Of a stretch of 64,000 bases of DNA, positions 16,040 to 26,394 are shown one piece after another (the first letter of the stretch is position 1; every line of letters starts with the position of its first letter). This stretch comes from Acidimicrobiaceae bacterium (GTDB lineage: Bacteria > Actinomycetota > Acidimicrobiia > Acidimicrobiales > RAAP-2), in NCBI GenBank assembly GCA_947455165.1, contig CANGMP010000003.1, forward strand, positions 1 through 64,000, read 5' to 3'. Both the position numbers and the translations under genes were made by a program. The notes under the pieces were generated by a model, which had not been told where the DNA came from, ran no database searches, and was given only the letters and a program-made list of their open reading frames with translations.

Positions 16040-18662
16040 CGCACTCGAAACTCGCACCACGGTTTCCATCACCGTTAACGGACGTTCGATTGACGTTCCG
16101 AAGGGTGAGATGTTGATCGCCGCCGCCGAGCGCGTCGGAACCTACATCCCACGCTTTTGCTATCACCCCCGCATGGAGCCCGTCGGTGTCTGCCGTATGT
16201 GCCTCGTCGAAGTCGACGGCCCTCGTGGCGCCACGCTGCAGCCGGCCTGCTACATCCAGGTCAACGACGGCATGGTCGTTAACACCGAGAGCGAGAAGGT
16301 CAAGAAGGCCCAAGACGGCGTTTTGGAGTTCCTCCTCGCGAACCACCCGCTCGACTGTCCCGTCTGTGACAAGGGTGGCGAGTGCCCCCTCCAAGACCAG
16401 GCCCTCGCCCACGGTTCTGGCGAGACCCGCTTTATTGAAGAGAAGCGTCACTTCCAAAAGCCCATCGCCATCGGCGAGCTCGTTTTGCTCGACCGCGAGC
16501 GTTGCATTCAGTGCAGCCGCTGCACCCGCTTCGCCTCCGAAGTGGCCGGTGACGCCCAGATTGACTTCGCCGGCCGCGGTGACAACATCGAAGTTTCACC
16601 GTTCCCGACGGAACCCTTCGATTCAGTTTTCTCAGGCAACACGGTGCAGATCTGTCCCGTCGGCGCCTTGACTGCCAAGCCCTACCGCTTCGCGGCTCGG
16701 CCCTGGGACCTCGACCAAGTCGAGTCCACCTGCACCACGTGTGCCGTGGGTTGCCGGGTGGCCGTGCAGTCATCGGGTAACCGAGTGACTCGCGTGCTCG
16801 GTGTTGACAGCGACGCCGTGAACCACGGCTGGCTCTGTGACAAGGGTCGTTTCGTCGTTGACTCCATCGTCGGCGAAGAAGACGCCTCGCTCCTAAGCCC
16901 GGCGCACCGTTTGACAGCACCGCTCGTTCGTCGCAACGGCCAACTCGAAGAGGCCACGTGGGGTGAAGCCCTGAAGGCCGCCGCAACCATCATCTCGTCG
17001 GCCTCGTCGCCAGCCGCCGTCGGCGCCATCGGTGGTGCCGCGTTGACCAATGAAGGTGCCTTCGCGTGGGAGCGGTTCTTGCGCGGCGTTGTCGGCACTG
17101 ACTCCATCGACGCCCAGTACGGCGACGGACTCGACGCCGTCCTCGTCGAGGCGCTACCTCGCGCCACCATTAACGAAGCGGCCGAAGCATGCACCGTCGT
17201 TCTCTTGACCGGTGACCTTCGCGAAGAACTTCCCGTTCTCTTCTTGCGTCTCCGTGAAGGTGCGCGCAAGGGCAGCACCAACCTCATTGAGATCTCGGCG
17301 GCCGGCTCGGCGCTCTCGGGTCTCAGCCGCGTGAAGCTTCCGGTTCGCCCCGGTGAGGCTCACCTCGTGGCCCAGGCCATTGCGACCGACGACGCTCCGC
17401 TGTCGGCGCTCGCGTCTCACCCGCACGGCGGACTCTTCACGTCCTCGGACCTCGTCGAAGCCCGTCGCCTGCTCGGCGAGGACGGCGCCGGTGTCGTCTT
17501 TGTCGTGGGCCGTCCGAATGCGGCCGAGTCGGCTGAGGCCATCGAAGCGGCCATCGTGCAGTTTGCGAACCGCTTCCCGAAGGCCAAGTTCCTACCGACG
17601 CTTCGTCGCGGCAACGTCATGGGTGCGCTCGATATGGGGCTCACCCCCAACATGGCTCCCGGACAGACCCTTGCCCGCACCAACGGTCGCGACACGGTCG
17701 CGCAGCTGCAGGCTGCCGCCAAGGGCGAGCAGACGGTCATCATCGAACTCGGTGGCGACATCATCAGCAACGTGATCGACACACCGCTGGCCACGGCTGC
17801 ACTGTCGGCCGCCTCGCTCATCGCCATCACCGGACACGGTGGCCCTTCGTTGGCTCACGCTGACGTGGTCTTGCCGACCACGGTGATGCACGAGCGCTAC
17901 GGCACGGTTACCAACATCGAAGGTCGCGTCAGCACGCTCGCGCCAAAGGTGACTCCACCCGGTTCGACCTGGCCTGACGTCGCCATCGCCGCCGAGTTGG
18001 CCGAAGAGTTTGGTCAAAACCTCGGACTCTCGAATCCCGAAGAGACAGCCGCCACCATCGAGGCCACCACGGGCTACCCGTGCGCCACGGCACTGCGTAG
18101 CGCCGGAGACGGCGTCGTCGTTGGTCGTGAGTTCACTGCCAGTGCGCCCAAGCCGCTCGACCCCATGGCCTTCCCCGGTGTTCGTTCGGCCGACCTCGTA
18201 GGACTGGCTCCTCGAGCCGGTGCCGTCGTTTCGCCAACTAGTGGTGATGCTCGCGTCGGTGCTCGCCCGACCATGAGTGACGTCTCCGTGACGCTCTCGC
18301 CCGTGATTCCGTTGCCGGACGCGTACTCGCTGCGACTGGTTGTAACGCGCACGATTTACGACGACGGTGCCGCGGTTCAGGGCGCCGAAGCCCTGCGTGT
18401 GCTGAGCCCGTCGACGGTCTTGCGCGTCAATGCCCACGACCTCACCCGCATCGGTGCCGACAGCGGAGCGCAGGTTCGCCTGACCTCGGCTCGTGGTTCG
18501 GAGTTGGTCTCGGTGGTGGTGGACAATGCCATTCCTCGCGGCTGCGTCGCACTGCAAGCCGGCACCTCGGTGAGGCCTGACGCGACCGACTCGGCCAACC
18601 TCGTTTCGTGGATTGTTGACTCCGCGCAGGTCGTCAACGAAGTTCGGATGGAATCACTATGA
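16032..18662 (+). CDS. nuoG: NADH-quinone oxidoreductase subunit G
   Basis: Longest peripheral subunit (876 residues), carrying several iron-sulfur clusters on the path from FMN to NuoI. The N-terminal [2Fe-2S] site (FCYHPRMEPVGVCRMCLVEV, then PACYIQV), the HxxxC-type N5 motif HPLDCPVCDKGGEC, the RCIQCSRC site and CTTCAVGC of the molybdopterin-like domain are visible. I chose the ATG at 16032, which gives MTDALETRTT, because an upstream in-frame start would lie deep inside nuoF. Confidence 0.95.
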   Translation: MTDALETRTTVSITVNGRSIDVPKGEMLIAAAERVGTYIPRFCYHPRMEPVGVCRMCLVEVDGPRGATLQPACYIQVNDGMVVNTESEKVKKAQDGVLEFLLANHPLDCPVCDKGGECPLQDQALAHGSGETRFIEEKRHFQKPIAIGELVLLDRERCIQCSRCTRFASEVAGDAQIDFAGRGDNIEVSPFPTEPFDSVFSGNTVQICPVGALTAKPYRFAARPWDLDQVESTCTTCAVGCRVAVQSSGNRVTRVLGVDSDAVNHGWLCDKGRFVVDSIVGEEDASLLSPAHRLTAPLVRRNGQLEEATWGEALKAAATIISSASSPAAVGAIGGAALTNEGAFAWERFLRGVVGTDSIDAQYGDGLDAVLVEALPRATINEAAEACTVVLLTGDLREELPVLFLRLREGARKGSTNLIEISAAGSALSGLSRVKLPVRPGEAHLVAQAIATDDAPLSALASHPHGGLFTSSDLVEARRLLGEDGAGVVFVVGRPNAAESAEAIEAAIVQFANRFPKAKFLPTLRRGNVMGALDMGLTPNMAPGQTLARTNGRDTVAQLQAAAKGEQTVIIELGGDIISNVIDTPLATAALSAASLIAITGHGGPSLAHADVVLPTTVMHERYGTVTNIEGRVSTLAPKVTPPGSTWPDVAIAAELAEEFGQNLGLSNPEETAATIEATTGYPCATALRSAGDGVVVGREFTASAPKPLDPMAFPGVRSADLVGLAPRAGAVVSPTSGDARVGARPTMSDVSVTLSPVIPLPDAYSLRLVVTRTIYDDGAAVQGAEALRVLSPSTVLRVNAHDLTRIGADSGAQVRLTSARGSELVSVVVDNAIPRGCVALQAGTSVRPDATDSANLVSWIVDSAQVVNEVRMESL

Positions 18663-19897
18663 GCCACCTTCTGATCGCCGCCGGCGACCCGCTCTACTTC
18701 ATGGGCGTCAACCTCGCCGTGGTCATCATTGCGCTCGCCAAGGTCCTGGTGGCCTTTGGTGCACTGATGGGCTGTGTCACATTGATGATCTGGTTTGAGC
18801 GCAAGGTCATCTCCGACATGCAGAGCCGCATCGGACCAAACCGCTGGGGACCGTTCGGTCTACTCCAGACGTTGGCCGACGGCATCAAGCTCTTCTTCAA
18901 GGAAGACCTGGTTCCCGCGAACGCCGACCGTTTCACCTTCAAGTTGGCTCCCTATTTGGCATTGGTTCCGGCACTGATTACGTTCTCGATCGTGCCGATT
19001 GGTGGCTCGGTGACTATTGCTCACCACACCTTCTTGCTCCAGGTCGCCGACCCGCCGATCGGCATCTTGCTGCTGCTCGCCATGTCGGGTCTTTCGGTCT
19101 ACGGCGTAATCTTGGCCGGTTGGTCGTCGGGTTCGAAGTACCCACTCATCTCCTCGGTTCGCGCCAGCGCCCAGATGATCTCCTACGAAGCGGCCCTCGG
19201 CATGACGGTCGTCACGATTGTTCTGGCCACCGGATCGCTCTCCACTCACGACATCGTCACGAGCCAGGCTCACGGTGTTTGGCACTGGAACCTCATTCGA
19301 CTCGGTGTCGTGCCGTTTGTTCTCTTCCTGATCTCCATTACGGCCGAACTCAATCGTCCTCCCTTTGACGTCGTTGAGGCCGAGAGTGAGTTGGTCGGTG
19401 GATTCCACACCGAGTACTCCTCGATTCGTTTCGCCCTGTTCTTCCTCGCGGAGTTCATGAACACCATCACGATGTCGGCCGTCATGGTCACCCTCTTCTT
19501 CGGCGGTCCGGCCGGTTGGGCGCCCAACATCCCTCACATCAAGTGGGTCTTTCCGATCATTTGGTTCCTCGGCAAGACGACGCTCTTCTGCTTTGCCTAC
19601 GTGTGGTTCCGCGCTGCCTTGCCGCGATTCCGTTACGACCAGTTGATGGACCTCGGTTGGAAGCGTCTTATTCCGCTGAGCCTCGCCTGGATGCTCCTGG
19701 TCGCCGGCTTTATTGTTTCGCCGGCTTGGGGCTTTGGTCTCGCGGCCGTGGGCCTCTTCGGCTCGGTGCTCTTGACGCGGGCCTTTGCCATCGGTGAAAA
19801 CCGTGAGGCTGGACCCGATGCCGTGCTGCGCACCATTGGTGAGCGCCCGCTTCCTCCGTACATCCTGCGCCAACTGACTGATGGAGATGATCGCTAA
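18659..19897 (+). CDS. nuoH: NADH-quinone oxidoreductase subunit H
   Basis: Membrane subunit that forms the quinone chamber between the arms. The 412-residue protein has about eight to nine hydrophobic helices and both family signatures: ERKVISDMQSRIGPNR..GPFGLLQ..ADGIKLFFKED and ELNRPPFD..EAESELVGGFHTEYS. Overlaps nuoG by four bases and nuoI by one. Confidence 0.97.
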   Translation: MSHLLIAAGDPLYFMGVNLAVVIIALAKVLVAFGALMGCVTLMIWFERKVISDMQSRIGPNRWGPFGLLQTLADGIKLFFKEDLVPANADRFTFKLAPYLALVPALITFSIVPIGGSVTIAHHTFLLQVADPPIGILLLLAMSGLSVYGVILAGWSSGSKYPLISSVRASAQMISYEAALGMTVVTIVLATGSLSTHDIVTSQAHGVWHWNLIRLGVVPFVLFLISITAELNRPPFDVVEAESELVGGFHTEYSSIRFALFFLAEFMNTITMSAVMVTLFFGGPAGWAPNIPHIKWVFPIIWFLGKTTLFCFAYVWFRAALPRFRYDQLMDLGWKRLIPLSLAWMLLVAGFIVSPAWGFGLAAVGLFGSVLLTRAFAIGENREAGPDAVLRTIGERPLPPYILRQLTDGDDR

Positions 19898-20655
19898 TGG
19901 CGAATCCACTGAACTTCTTTGGCGGCTTCAAGCTGACGCTGCAGCACATCGGACGCCCCGCGGTGACCTCGAGTTACCCGAAGGAAAAGCGTCCCAAGCA
20001 GCCCCGTCAGCACGGTCGTCACGTGTTGAACCGTTACGAAGACGGTATGGAAAAGTGCATCGGTTGCGAACTGTGCGCCGGTGTCTGCCCAGCCGACTGC
20101 ATCTACGTTCGTGGTCTCGACAACCCGATGGACCACCCCGTGAGTCCCGGTGAACGCTACGGCTACATCTACGAAATCAACTACTTGCGTTGCATCCACT
20201 GCGACTTGTGCGTGGAGGCCTGCCCGACCGAAGCAATTACCGAATCAAAGATGTTCGAGTTCTCCTTCACCAATCGCGCCGACGCGATCTACACCAAGGC
20301 CGAGTTGGTCGTTGACGACCTCGGAGAGCCCAAGCGCTTGCCCTGGGAAGACTGGCGCGCCGGCGAGTCAGCGATGACTGGTGGCTGGATGCGCGCGACG
20401 GCTCCGGCCGGTAACGCCGAGTACGAAGGAATCGCTCAGTGGTCCGGCGACCTCGGTGTCGGCGTCCGTGCCGCCGAGGCTGGACAGAGCGAACACCGTG
20501 ACGACGACGCCACCGGTTCCAAGCAACTCCGCAACGCCTTCAGCGCTCACCTCGAGCCCGAAGACATTCCTCTCGACCAGCTCGGTTTGGCGGGACTGCA
20601 AAAGAAGCTGGCCGCTTCTAAGTTGGGCCAGATTTTGCGAAAGGTGCGTTCATGA
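19897..20655 (+). CDS. nuoI: NADH-quinone oxidoreductase subunit I
   Basis: Carries N6a and N6b, two [4Fe-4S] clusters. The 252-residue protein shows two ferredoxin motifs: CIGCELCAGVCPADCI near residue 48 and CIHCDLCVEACPTEAI near 95. About 90 residues beyond the ferredoxin core form a long C-terminal extension, common in actinobacterial NuoI. Overlaps nuoJ by four bases. Confidence 0.96.
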   Translation: MANPLNFFGGFKLTLQHIGRPAVTSSYPKEKRPKQPRQHGRHVLNRYEDGMEKCIGCELCAGVCPADCIYVRGLDNPMDHPVSPGERYGYIYEINYLRCIHCDLCVEACPTEAITESKMFEFSFTNRADAIYTKAELVVDDLGEPKRLPWEDWRAGESAMTGGWMRATAPAGNAEYEGIAQWSGDLGVGVRAAEAGQSEHRDDDATGSKQLRNAFSAHLEPEDIPLDQLGLAGLQKKLAASKLGQILRKVRS

Positions 20656-21221
20656 TTGCCGCTACCTACGCCATCCCCGACCTGATTGTCTTCTTCGCCG
20701 CCGCGGCGATGGCCATCATCGGAGCCCTCGGCGTTATCTCGTTTCGTAACCCGGTGCACTCGGCACTCAGTCTGATCTTGACGCTGCTCGGTGTGGCCAT
20801 TGGTTTCCTCGAACAGCAGGCCCACTTCCTCGCCGCCGTTCAGGTCATCGTTTACTGCGGCGCCATTGTGGTGCTCTTCCTCTTCGTCATCATGTTCCTC
20901 GGTGTCGACAACAAGGAAGACGTCTCCGTTGAACCGCTCATTGCCCAGCGCCCCCTGGCCTATGCCTCAGTCGCCGTCACGGTGATGGGCATCTTGGCCA
21001 TGCTGAGCCGCGGTGGTTGGTACACCGGCGCCCAGGTAGCGACCGGTGCCTCGCCCGGTGGCAATGCCAACGTGCAGGCCGTCGGTACCGCAGTGTTTAC
21101 GACCTACCTCTTTGCCTTCGAAGCTACGGCGGCGCTCTTGATCATCGCCGTTGTTGGCGCCGTGCTGCTCGCTCGTCGCGACCGTACCGGCGAAGAGCCC
21201 CTGGAAGGAGCGCAGGCGTGA
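20652..21221 (+). CDS. nuoJ: NADH-quinone oxidoreductase subunit J
   Basis: Membrane subunit with five hydrophobic helices in 189 residues. The segment [19 protein letters not shown] and the following [21 protein letters not shown] are characteristic. The stop overlaps the nuoK GTG by four bases. Confidence 0.94.
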   Translation: MIAATYAIPDLIVFFAAAAMAIIGALGVISFRNPVHSALSLILTLLGVAIGFLEQQAHFLAAVQVIVYCGAIVVLFLFVIMFLGVDNKEDVSVEPLIAQRPLAYASVAVTVMGILAMLSRGGWYTGAQVATGASPGGNANVQAVGTAVFTTYLFAFEATAALLIIAVVGAVLLARRDRTGEEPLEGAQA

Positions 21222-21523
21222 CGATTCCTGTTTCTTGGTTTCTGATTTTGGCGGCCATCCTCTTTGGCATCGGCATGTTCGGTCTCTTGACCCGCCGCAG
21301 CGCTCTCATCATGTTTATGTGCGTCGAGCTGATGCTTAACGCCGTGAACCTCACCTTCGTGAGTTTTTCTCGTGCCCTGCACGACATTGGGGGACAGGCT
21401 TCGGTCTTTTTCATCCTGGTCGTCGCGGCGGCCGAAGTAACGGTCGGTCTCGCCATTGTGGTGTCGATCTTCCGCCGCCGTCAGTCCACCACCGTGGACG
21501 AACTCTCCGAGATGCGAGGCTGA
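21218..21523 (+). CDS. nuoK: NADH-quinone oxidoreductase subunit K
   Basis: Small three-helix subunit (101 residues) resembling MrpC. Shows [27 protein letters not shown] with the conserved Glu in helix 2 and a second Glu in [13 protein letters not shown]. The GTG start is set by the four-base overlap with nuoJ; the frame is open further upstream but that would run through nuoJ. Confidence 0.95.
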   Translation: MTIPVSWFLILAAILFGIGMFGLLTRRSALIMFMCVELMLNAVNLTFVSFSRALHDIGGQASVFFILVVAAAEVTVGLAIVVSIFRRRQSTTVDELSEMRG

Positions 21524-21524
21524 G

Positions 21525-23402
21525 ATGAACTCCCTAGCGGCACTCATTCCACTCTTCCCGCTGGTCGGCTTCTTGACCGTGCTGATCATGCCGAAGGCCC
21601 GCCGCGAGTCGACGCCCGGTTGGATCGCCACGTCGGCCGTCCTGGCGTCGTTTGTCACGACGGTCGTCTGCTTCTTCTGGCTCCTCGGTCAGTCGAATCG
21701 CGAGGTCTCTATCCACCTCTTCTCGTGGCTGTCCACCGGCAGTCTGAACGTCGAGGCCGGCTTCTTGCTCGACCCTCTTTCTGTCACGATGTGCCTCTTT
21801 GTTTCGGGTATTTCGACCTTGATTCACCTCTACTCAATTGGCTACATGCACGGGGAGAAGGACTTTAAGAAGTTCTTCTTATATCTGAACCTCTTCGTCT
21901 TCTCGATGCTGGTGCTCGTACTCGGTAACAACCTGCTCGTGACCTTCGTGGGCTGGGAAGGCGTCGGTGTCTGCTCGTACTGGCTCGTGAGCTACTACTT
22001 CACCAAGGGCGCCGCCGCATCGGCCGGTAAGAAGGCCTTCATCTATAACCGCGTAGGTGACGTTGGTCTGCTGCTTGCGATGTTCATGCTCTTCAATCAC
22101 TTTGGTTCGCTGAACTACGTGACGATCATTGGTCTCGGCACCGCCGTGCCGCTGTCGAGCGTGGCTGCGCTACTGATTGTGCTGGCTCTGTTGCTCGCCG
22201 CCACTGGTAAGTCGGCACAGATTCCGCTCTTTAACTGGCTGCCCGACGCCATGGAAGGCCCGACGCCAGTTTCGGCGTTGATTCACGCCGCCACCATGGT
22301 GACGGCCGGTGTCTACCTGCTCGTTCGCATGTCGCCGGTCTTGTCGTGGAGTACGTCGGGGCGCTGGACCATCGCCGTTGTCGGTGGACTGACGGCTTTC
22401 GTGGCGGCCACGGTCGCGACGTCGCAAAAGGACATCAAGAAGGTCCTGGCCTTTTCGACCGTCTCTCAGATTGGCTACATGGTCATGGCCGTGGGCGCCG
22501 GGGCCTACTCGGCCGCCATCTTCTTGATGGTGAGCCACGCCTTCTTCAAGGCCCTCCTCTTCCTCGGTTCCGGTTCGGTCATTCACGCCCTCAACGGTGA
22601 ACAGGACCTGCGCAAGATGGGTGGACTGCGCAAGTACTTGCCGCTCACCTTCCCGACGTTCTTGATTGGCTGGCTGGCTATTGCCGGTCTGCCGCCGTTC
22701 GCCGGCTTCTGGGCCAAGGGTGACGTCTTGTCGAACATCTACGAGTTCAGCAAGCCCCTCTACGCCCTGGGTCTCTTGACGGCCGTGATGACGGCCTATT
22801 ACATGAGCCGTCTCTTCGTTCTCACCTTCCGCGGTGAAGAGCGCTTCCGCGAGGTCACGCACGGCCACGACCCCCACGAGAGTCCGTGGGTCATGACGGT
22901 GCCACTCGTCATCCTCTCGGTCCTGAGCGCCCTCGGTGGTCTGTTGGACCTGCCCTGGGCCCACAAGATCTCGCTCGCCGGATTCTTGGACCCGGTCGTT
23001 GACTCATCGGTTGCCCCGATGCTTGGTTCGCACACGGCCGAGTTCGTACTCGCCGGCGCCGATGCCGTCGCCGGTGTGGTTGGTCTCGTGCTGGCCTTCT
23101 TCCTCTGGCGCAGCACGACACCATGGCCCCGCTACGAGTCGAGCTTCCTCGAAAAGGTCTGGCGCTGGGACGACTTCTACGACTTCACCATTGGTCGTCC
23201 GCTCCAGCGCGTGGCCGCCTTTGGCAGCACGGTCGTGGAGCCCAAGGTGCTGGACGGTGCCGTCATGGGCTCGGCCGGCTCAGTGCGTCGGAGTGCTGAA
23301 GGTGTCCGCAAGCTTCAGACGGGCTTTGTCCGCCACTACGCACTCACCGTTGTCTTTGGCATGGCGCTCGTCGTGCTCTTCTTGGTTGCGAGGTCTTGGT
23401 AA
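21525..23402 (+). CDS. nuoL: NADH-quinone oxidoreductase subunit L
   Basis: Antiporter-like proton-pumping subunit, 625 residues with many hydrophobic helices. Core motifs include LVTFVGWEGVGVCSYWLVSYY, LPDAMEGPTPVSALIHAATMVTAGVYL and a C-terminal amphipathic region ending in hydrophobic residues. I placed the start at the ATG one base after the nuoK stop; the longer open frame overlaps nuoK. Confidence 0.96.
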   Translation: MNSLAALIPLFPLVGFLTVLIMPKARRESTPGWIATSAVLASFVTTVVCFFWLLGQSNREVSIHLFSWLSTGSLNVEAGFLLDPLSVTMCLFVSGISTLIHLYSIGYMHGEKDFKKFFLYLNLFVFSMLVLVLGNNLLVTFVGWEGVGVCSYWLVSYYFTKGAAASAGKKAFIYNRVGDVGLLLAMFMLFNHFGSLNYVTIIGLGTAVPLSSVAALLIVLALLLAATGKSAQIPLFNWLPDAMEGPTPVSALIHAATMVTAGVYLLVRMSPVLSWSTSGRWTIAVVGGLTAFVAATVATSQKDIKKVLAFSTVSQIGYMVMAVGAGAYSAAIFLMVSHAFFKALLFLGSGSVIHALNGEQDLRKMGGLRKYLPLTFPTFLIGWLAIAGLPPFAGFWAKGDVLSNIYEFSKPLYALGLLTAVMTAYYMSRLFVLTFRGEERFREVTHGHDPHESPWVMTVPLVILSVLSALGGLLDLPWAHKISLAGFLDPVVDSSVAPMLGSHTAEFVLAGADAVAGVVGLVLAFFLWRSTTPWPRYESSFLEKVWRWDDFYDFTIGRPLQRVAAFGSTVVEPKVLDGAVMGSAGSVRRSAEGVRKLQTGFVRHYALTVVFGMALVVLFLVARSW

Positions 23403-23404
23403 TC

Positions 23405-24913
23405 ATGCATTCATCTCTCCTGATCTCCCTCTTGCTCGCACTGCCGCTGGTGGCCGCCCTGGCCATCGTGGCCTTGCGGGTCTCCAGCAGTACCGCTCGC
23501 GTCATCGGTATTTCGACGGCCGCCCTCGAGCTCGTGGTGTCAACCATCGTGGCCTTTGGTTACCGCACTTCCCACGTCGTTGGATCGCACAGCACCGTTT
23601 TTGACTTCACCTACCGCAAGATCTTGGCGCCATCACTCGGTATTGCTTATGACCTCGGTATTGACGGTATTTCGCTGTTCCTCGTTGTTCTGACGGCCCT
23701 GGTCGTTCTCCTGGCCCTCGTCGGGGCCAACGAGTCACACCGAACTCCGGCCTTCGTGGCGTGGCTCATGGTGCTCACGACGGCCACCATCGGTGCCTTT
23801 GCGACCCGTGACATGCTGCAGTTCTTCCTTTTCTTCGAACTGACGTTGATCCCCAGCTACTTCCTCATTGCTGGCTGGGGCGGTGCACAGCGCTCAGCGG
23901 CCGCACTCAAGTTCTTCGTCTACACCCTCTTTGGTTCGGGCTTCTTGCTAGTCGGCATGATCTACATCGCCATTCGCCACCAACAGACACTCGGTGGCGA
24001 GCTGACCTTTGCCATGTCGGCGCTCAAGGCCACACCGCTCTCATCGAGCGTGGCCACCTGGCTGCTCATCGGTTTCTTGATTGCTTTCGGTATCAAGAGC
24101 CCAATCTTCCCGTTGCACACCTGGTCACCTTCGGCCTACGCCGAAGCGCCGATCGCCGGGTCGATGGTGCTCTCGGCTCTGTTGGCCAAACTCGGTACGT
24201 ACGGTCTGCTCCGATTCGCCGTCGGTCTGTTGCCTCAGGGTCTCGTTAACGTTCGCCCCGTCGTGCTGACCCTCGCGGTCATCGGCATTCTCTACGGCTC
24301 GGGTCTCGCCGCCGTAAGTAAGGACCTCAAGCGGCTGGTGGCCTACTCGTCACTGGCCCAGGTCGGCTTCATCGTGCTCGGTATCTTCTCCGGTTCGCAG
24401 ATCGCGACCGGCGGCGCCGTCTTGTTGATGTTCAACCACGGTGTCATCACCGCCGGACTCTTCCTGTTGATTGGTGGCATCGAGCGCCGTCGCGGTACGT
24501 CGCAGATCAGCGCACTCTCGGGTCTCCAGGGACCCGCCCCGGTCCTCGCCGCGCTCTTCACTGTGGTCATGCTGGCCTCAATCGGTCTGCCGGGTCTCTC
24601 GGGCTTCGTCTCGGAACTCTTGGTCCTGCTCGGTTCCTTCCAGACCCACCCCTGGTGGGCAGCTGTCGCCACGACCGGCGTCATCTTCGCCGCGCTCTAT
24701 CTGCTCTGGGCCTACCAGCGCGTCTTTCACGGTGAGGCCACCGGTGAGAACGCCGACGTCGTTGACGCCACGCGCAATGAGCGTCTCGTGCTGGCACCGA
24801 TTGTGCTGCTCGTCTTTGTGCTCGGTATCTACCCGGCTCCCTTCTTGAACAAGATCACGCCATCGGCGCACGCCGTGGTGGCTCATTCGACCCCGCAGGG
24901 AGTGAACCGATGA
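23405..24913 (+). CDS. nuoM: NADH-quinone oxidoreductase subunit M
   Basis: Second antiporter-like proton pump, 502 residues. Shows FFLFFELTLIPSYFLIAGWG with the key Glu, a Lys-bearing helix in GSGFLLVGMIYIA context, FPLHTWSPSAYAEAPIAGSMVLSALLAKLGTYGLLRF and SSLAQVGFI. The ATG at 23405 is preferred because GAGG lies 11 bases upstream; a TTG three codons earlier overlaps nuoL. Confidence 0.95.
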   Translation: MHSSLLISLLLALPLVAALAIVALRVSSSTARVIGISTAALELVVSTIVAFGYRTSHVVGSHSTVFDFTYRKILAPSLGIAYDLGIDGISLFLVVLTALVVLLALVGANESHRTPAFVAWLMVLTTATIGAFATRDMLQFFLFFELTLIPSYFLIAGWGGAQRSAAALKFFVYTLFGSGFLLVGMIYIAIRHQQTLGGELTFAMSALKATPLSSSVATWLLIGFLIAFGIKSPIFPLHTWSPSAYAEAPIAGSMVLSALLAKLGTYGLLRFAVGLLPQGLVNVRPVVLTLAVIGILYGSGLAAVSKDLKRLVAYSSLAQVGFIVLGIFSGSQIATGGAVLLMFNHGVITAGLFLLIGGIERRRGTSQISALSGLQGPAPVLAALFTVVMLASIGLPGLSGFVSELLVLLGSFQTHPWWAAVATTGVIFAALYLLWAYQRVFHGEATGENADVVDATRNERLVLAPIVLLVFVLGIYPAPFLNKITPSAHAVVAHSTPQGVNR

Positions 24914-26394
24914 ACGCGGCCGTAACGCAGCTCGCCATGCCTTCAGTGCACTACGTGGCCATTGCGCCAATTTTGATCTTGCTCGGTGGCGCCCTCGTCT
25001 TGATGTTCGTCACGGCGCTCACGCGAGCCCGCGTCGCCACCGCAACGGCGACCATCATCACGGCCATCACCTCGTTGTCGGCGCTGGTCGTCTCCTTCTT
25101 CCAGTGGCACGACATCTCGATGAACGGTTCGACCACGACGCTGGCTCACGCCATCGCTCTTGACGGCTTTGGCGTCGTAGCCAGCTCGGCCATTGCCCTC
25201 GGACTCTTCTTGACCTCGTTTGTGGCCCACGACTGGACCAAGCGGGCCCGCGTCGTCGGTGCCGAGTTCCACATCTTGGCGATGGCTTCGGCCTCGGGCG
25301 CCATGATGATGGCCCAGGCCAACGACCTCATCGTCCTCTTCTTGGGTCTCGAGATTCTCTCGATTGGTCTGTACGTCCTTGTCGCCTTTGACCGTCACCG
25401 GGCCAGTTCGGCCGAAGCGGCCCTCAAGTACTTCTTGCTCGGTGGCTTCGCGTCGGCCATCTTCATCTACGGCGCAGCCCTGACCTACGGCGGTACCGGT
25501 TCGACCACGCTTACCTCGATCGCCTACTTCTTGGCCCACAACTTCATCATGCAGCCCGGCGTGCTCGTCGCGGGTCTCGGACTCATGGTCATCGGCTTCG
25601 CCTTCAAGGTCGCGGCCGTTCCCTTCCACGTCTGGTCACCCGACGTCTACGAGGGCGCCCCGACACCGGTCACCGGTTTCATGGCCTCCGTCGTGAAGGT
25701 CGGTGCCTTCGCCGCGGTGATGCGCGTCATTTTCGGGGCAATGCTCACCCAGGCCGATTCGTGGCGTCCGCTCGTCTGGGGCATGATCGTGCTCTCGACG
25801 CTGCTCGGAGCGAGCGTGGCCCTGGTGCAGCGCAACATCAAGCGCCTGCTGGCCTACTCGTCGATCTCGCACGCCGGTTTCATGCTGCTCGGTCTCTGGT
25901 CGGCTTCGCCGGCCGGTGTGGCGGGCACGCTCTACTACGTGGTGACGTACCTCCCCGTTGTCGTGGCCACCTTTGCGGTCATTACCTTGGTCGGTGGGGC
26001 CGATGAGTCGAACCACGACATTGAGCACTACCGCGGCCTGGCTCGTCGTCAGCCGCTCCTCGGTGCGGCCTTGGCCGTCCTGCTCTTGTCGCAGGCCGGT
26101 GCCCCCTTCACCACTGGTTTCTTCGCCAAGTTCTCAGTTATCACTGCCGCGGTGGCCGCCGGCGGTGCCTGGCTGGCCGTGATTGTCATGGTGGCCGCGG
26201 CCATCGGTGGTTTCTTCTACGTGCGCCTCGTACTCTCGCTCTACGCCGAGGACTCCCTCGACCGTGTGCGCGTTGAGGTGCCCCGCCTGACGGGTCTCGT
26301 CATCGCCTTCGGTGCCGTGACGGCCATTGTGTTCGGCGTCTGGCCTGGCCCGATCGCCAACCTGGCCCACCACGCCACGCTGCTGCTGCCGTGA
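24910..26394 (+). CDS. nuoN: NADH-quinone oxidoreductase subunit N
   Basis: Third antiporter-like subunit, 494 residues. Motifs: LFLGLEILSIGLYVLVAF, AALKYFLLGGFASAIFIYG, VPFHVWSPDVYEGAPTPVTGFMA and LLAYSSISHAGFMLLG. Last of the 14 nuo genes. Its stop overlaps the GTG of the ATP-grasp gene by four bases, so transcription and translation probably continue into it. Confidence 0.96.
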   Translation: MNAAVTQLAMPSVHYVAIAPILILLGGALVLMFVTALTRARVATATATIITAITSLSALVVSFFQWHDISMNGSTTTLAHAIALDGFGVVASSAIALGLFLTSFVAHDWTKRARVVGAEFHILAMASASGAMMMAQANDLIVLFLGLEILSIGLYVLVAFDRHRASSAEAALKYFLLGGFASAIFIYGAALTYGGTGSTTLTSIAYFLAHNFIMQPGVLVAGLGLMVIGFAFKVAAVPFHVWSPDVYEGAPTPVTGFMASVVKVGAFAAVMRVIFGAMLTQADSWRPLVWGMIVLSTLLGASVALVQRNIKRLLAYSSISHAGFMLLGLWSASPAGVAGTLYYVVTYLPVVVATFAVITLVGGADESNHDIEHYRGLARRQPLLGAALAVLLLSQAGAPFTTGFFAKFSVITAAVAAGGAWLAVIVMVAAAIGGFFYVRLVLSLYAEDSLDRVRVEVPRLTGLVIAFGAVTAIVFGVWPGPIANLAHHATLLLP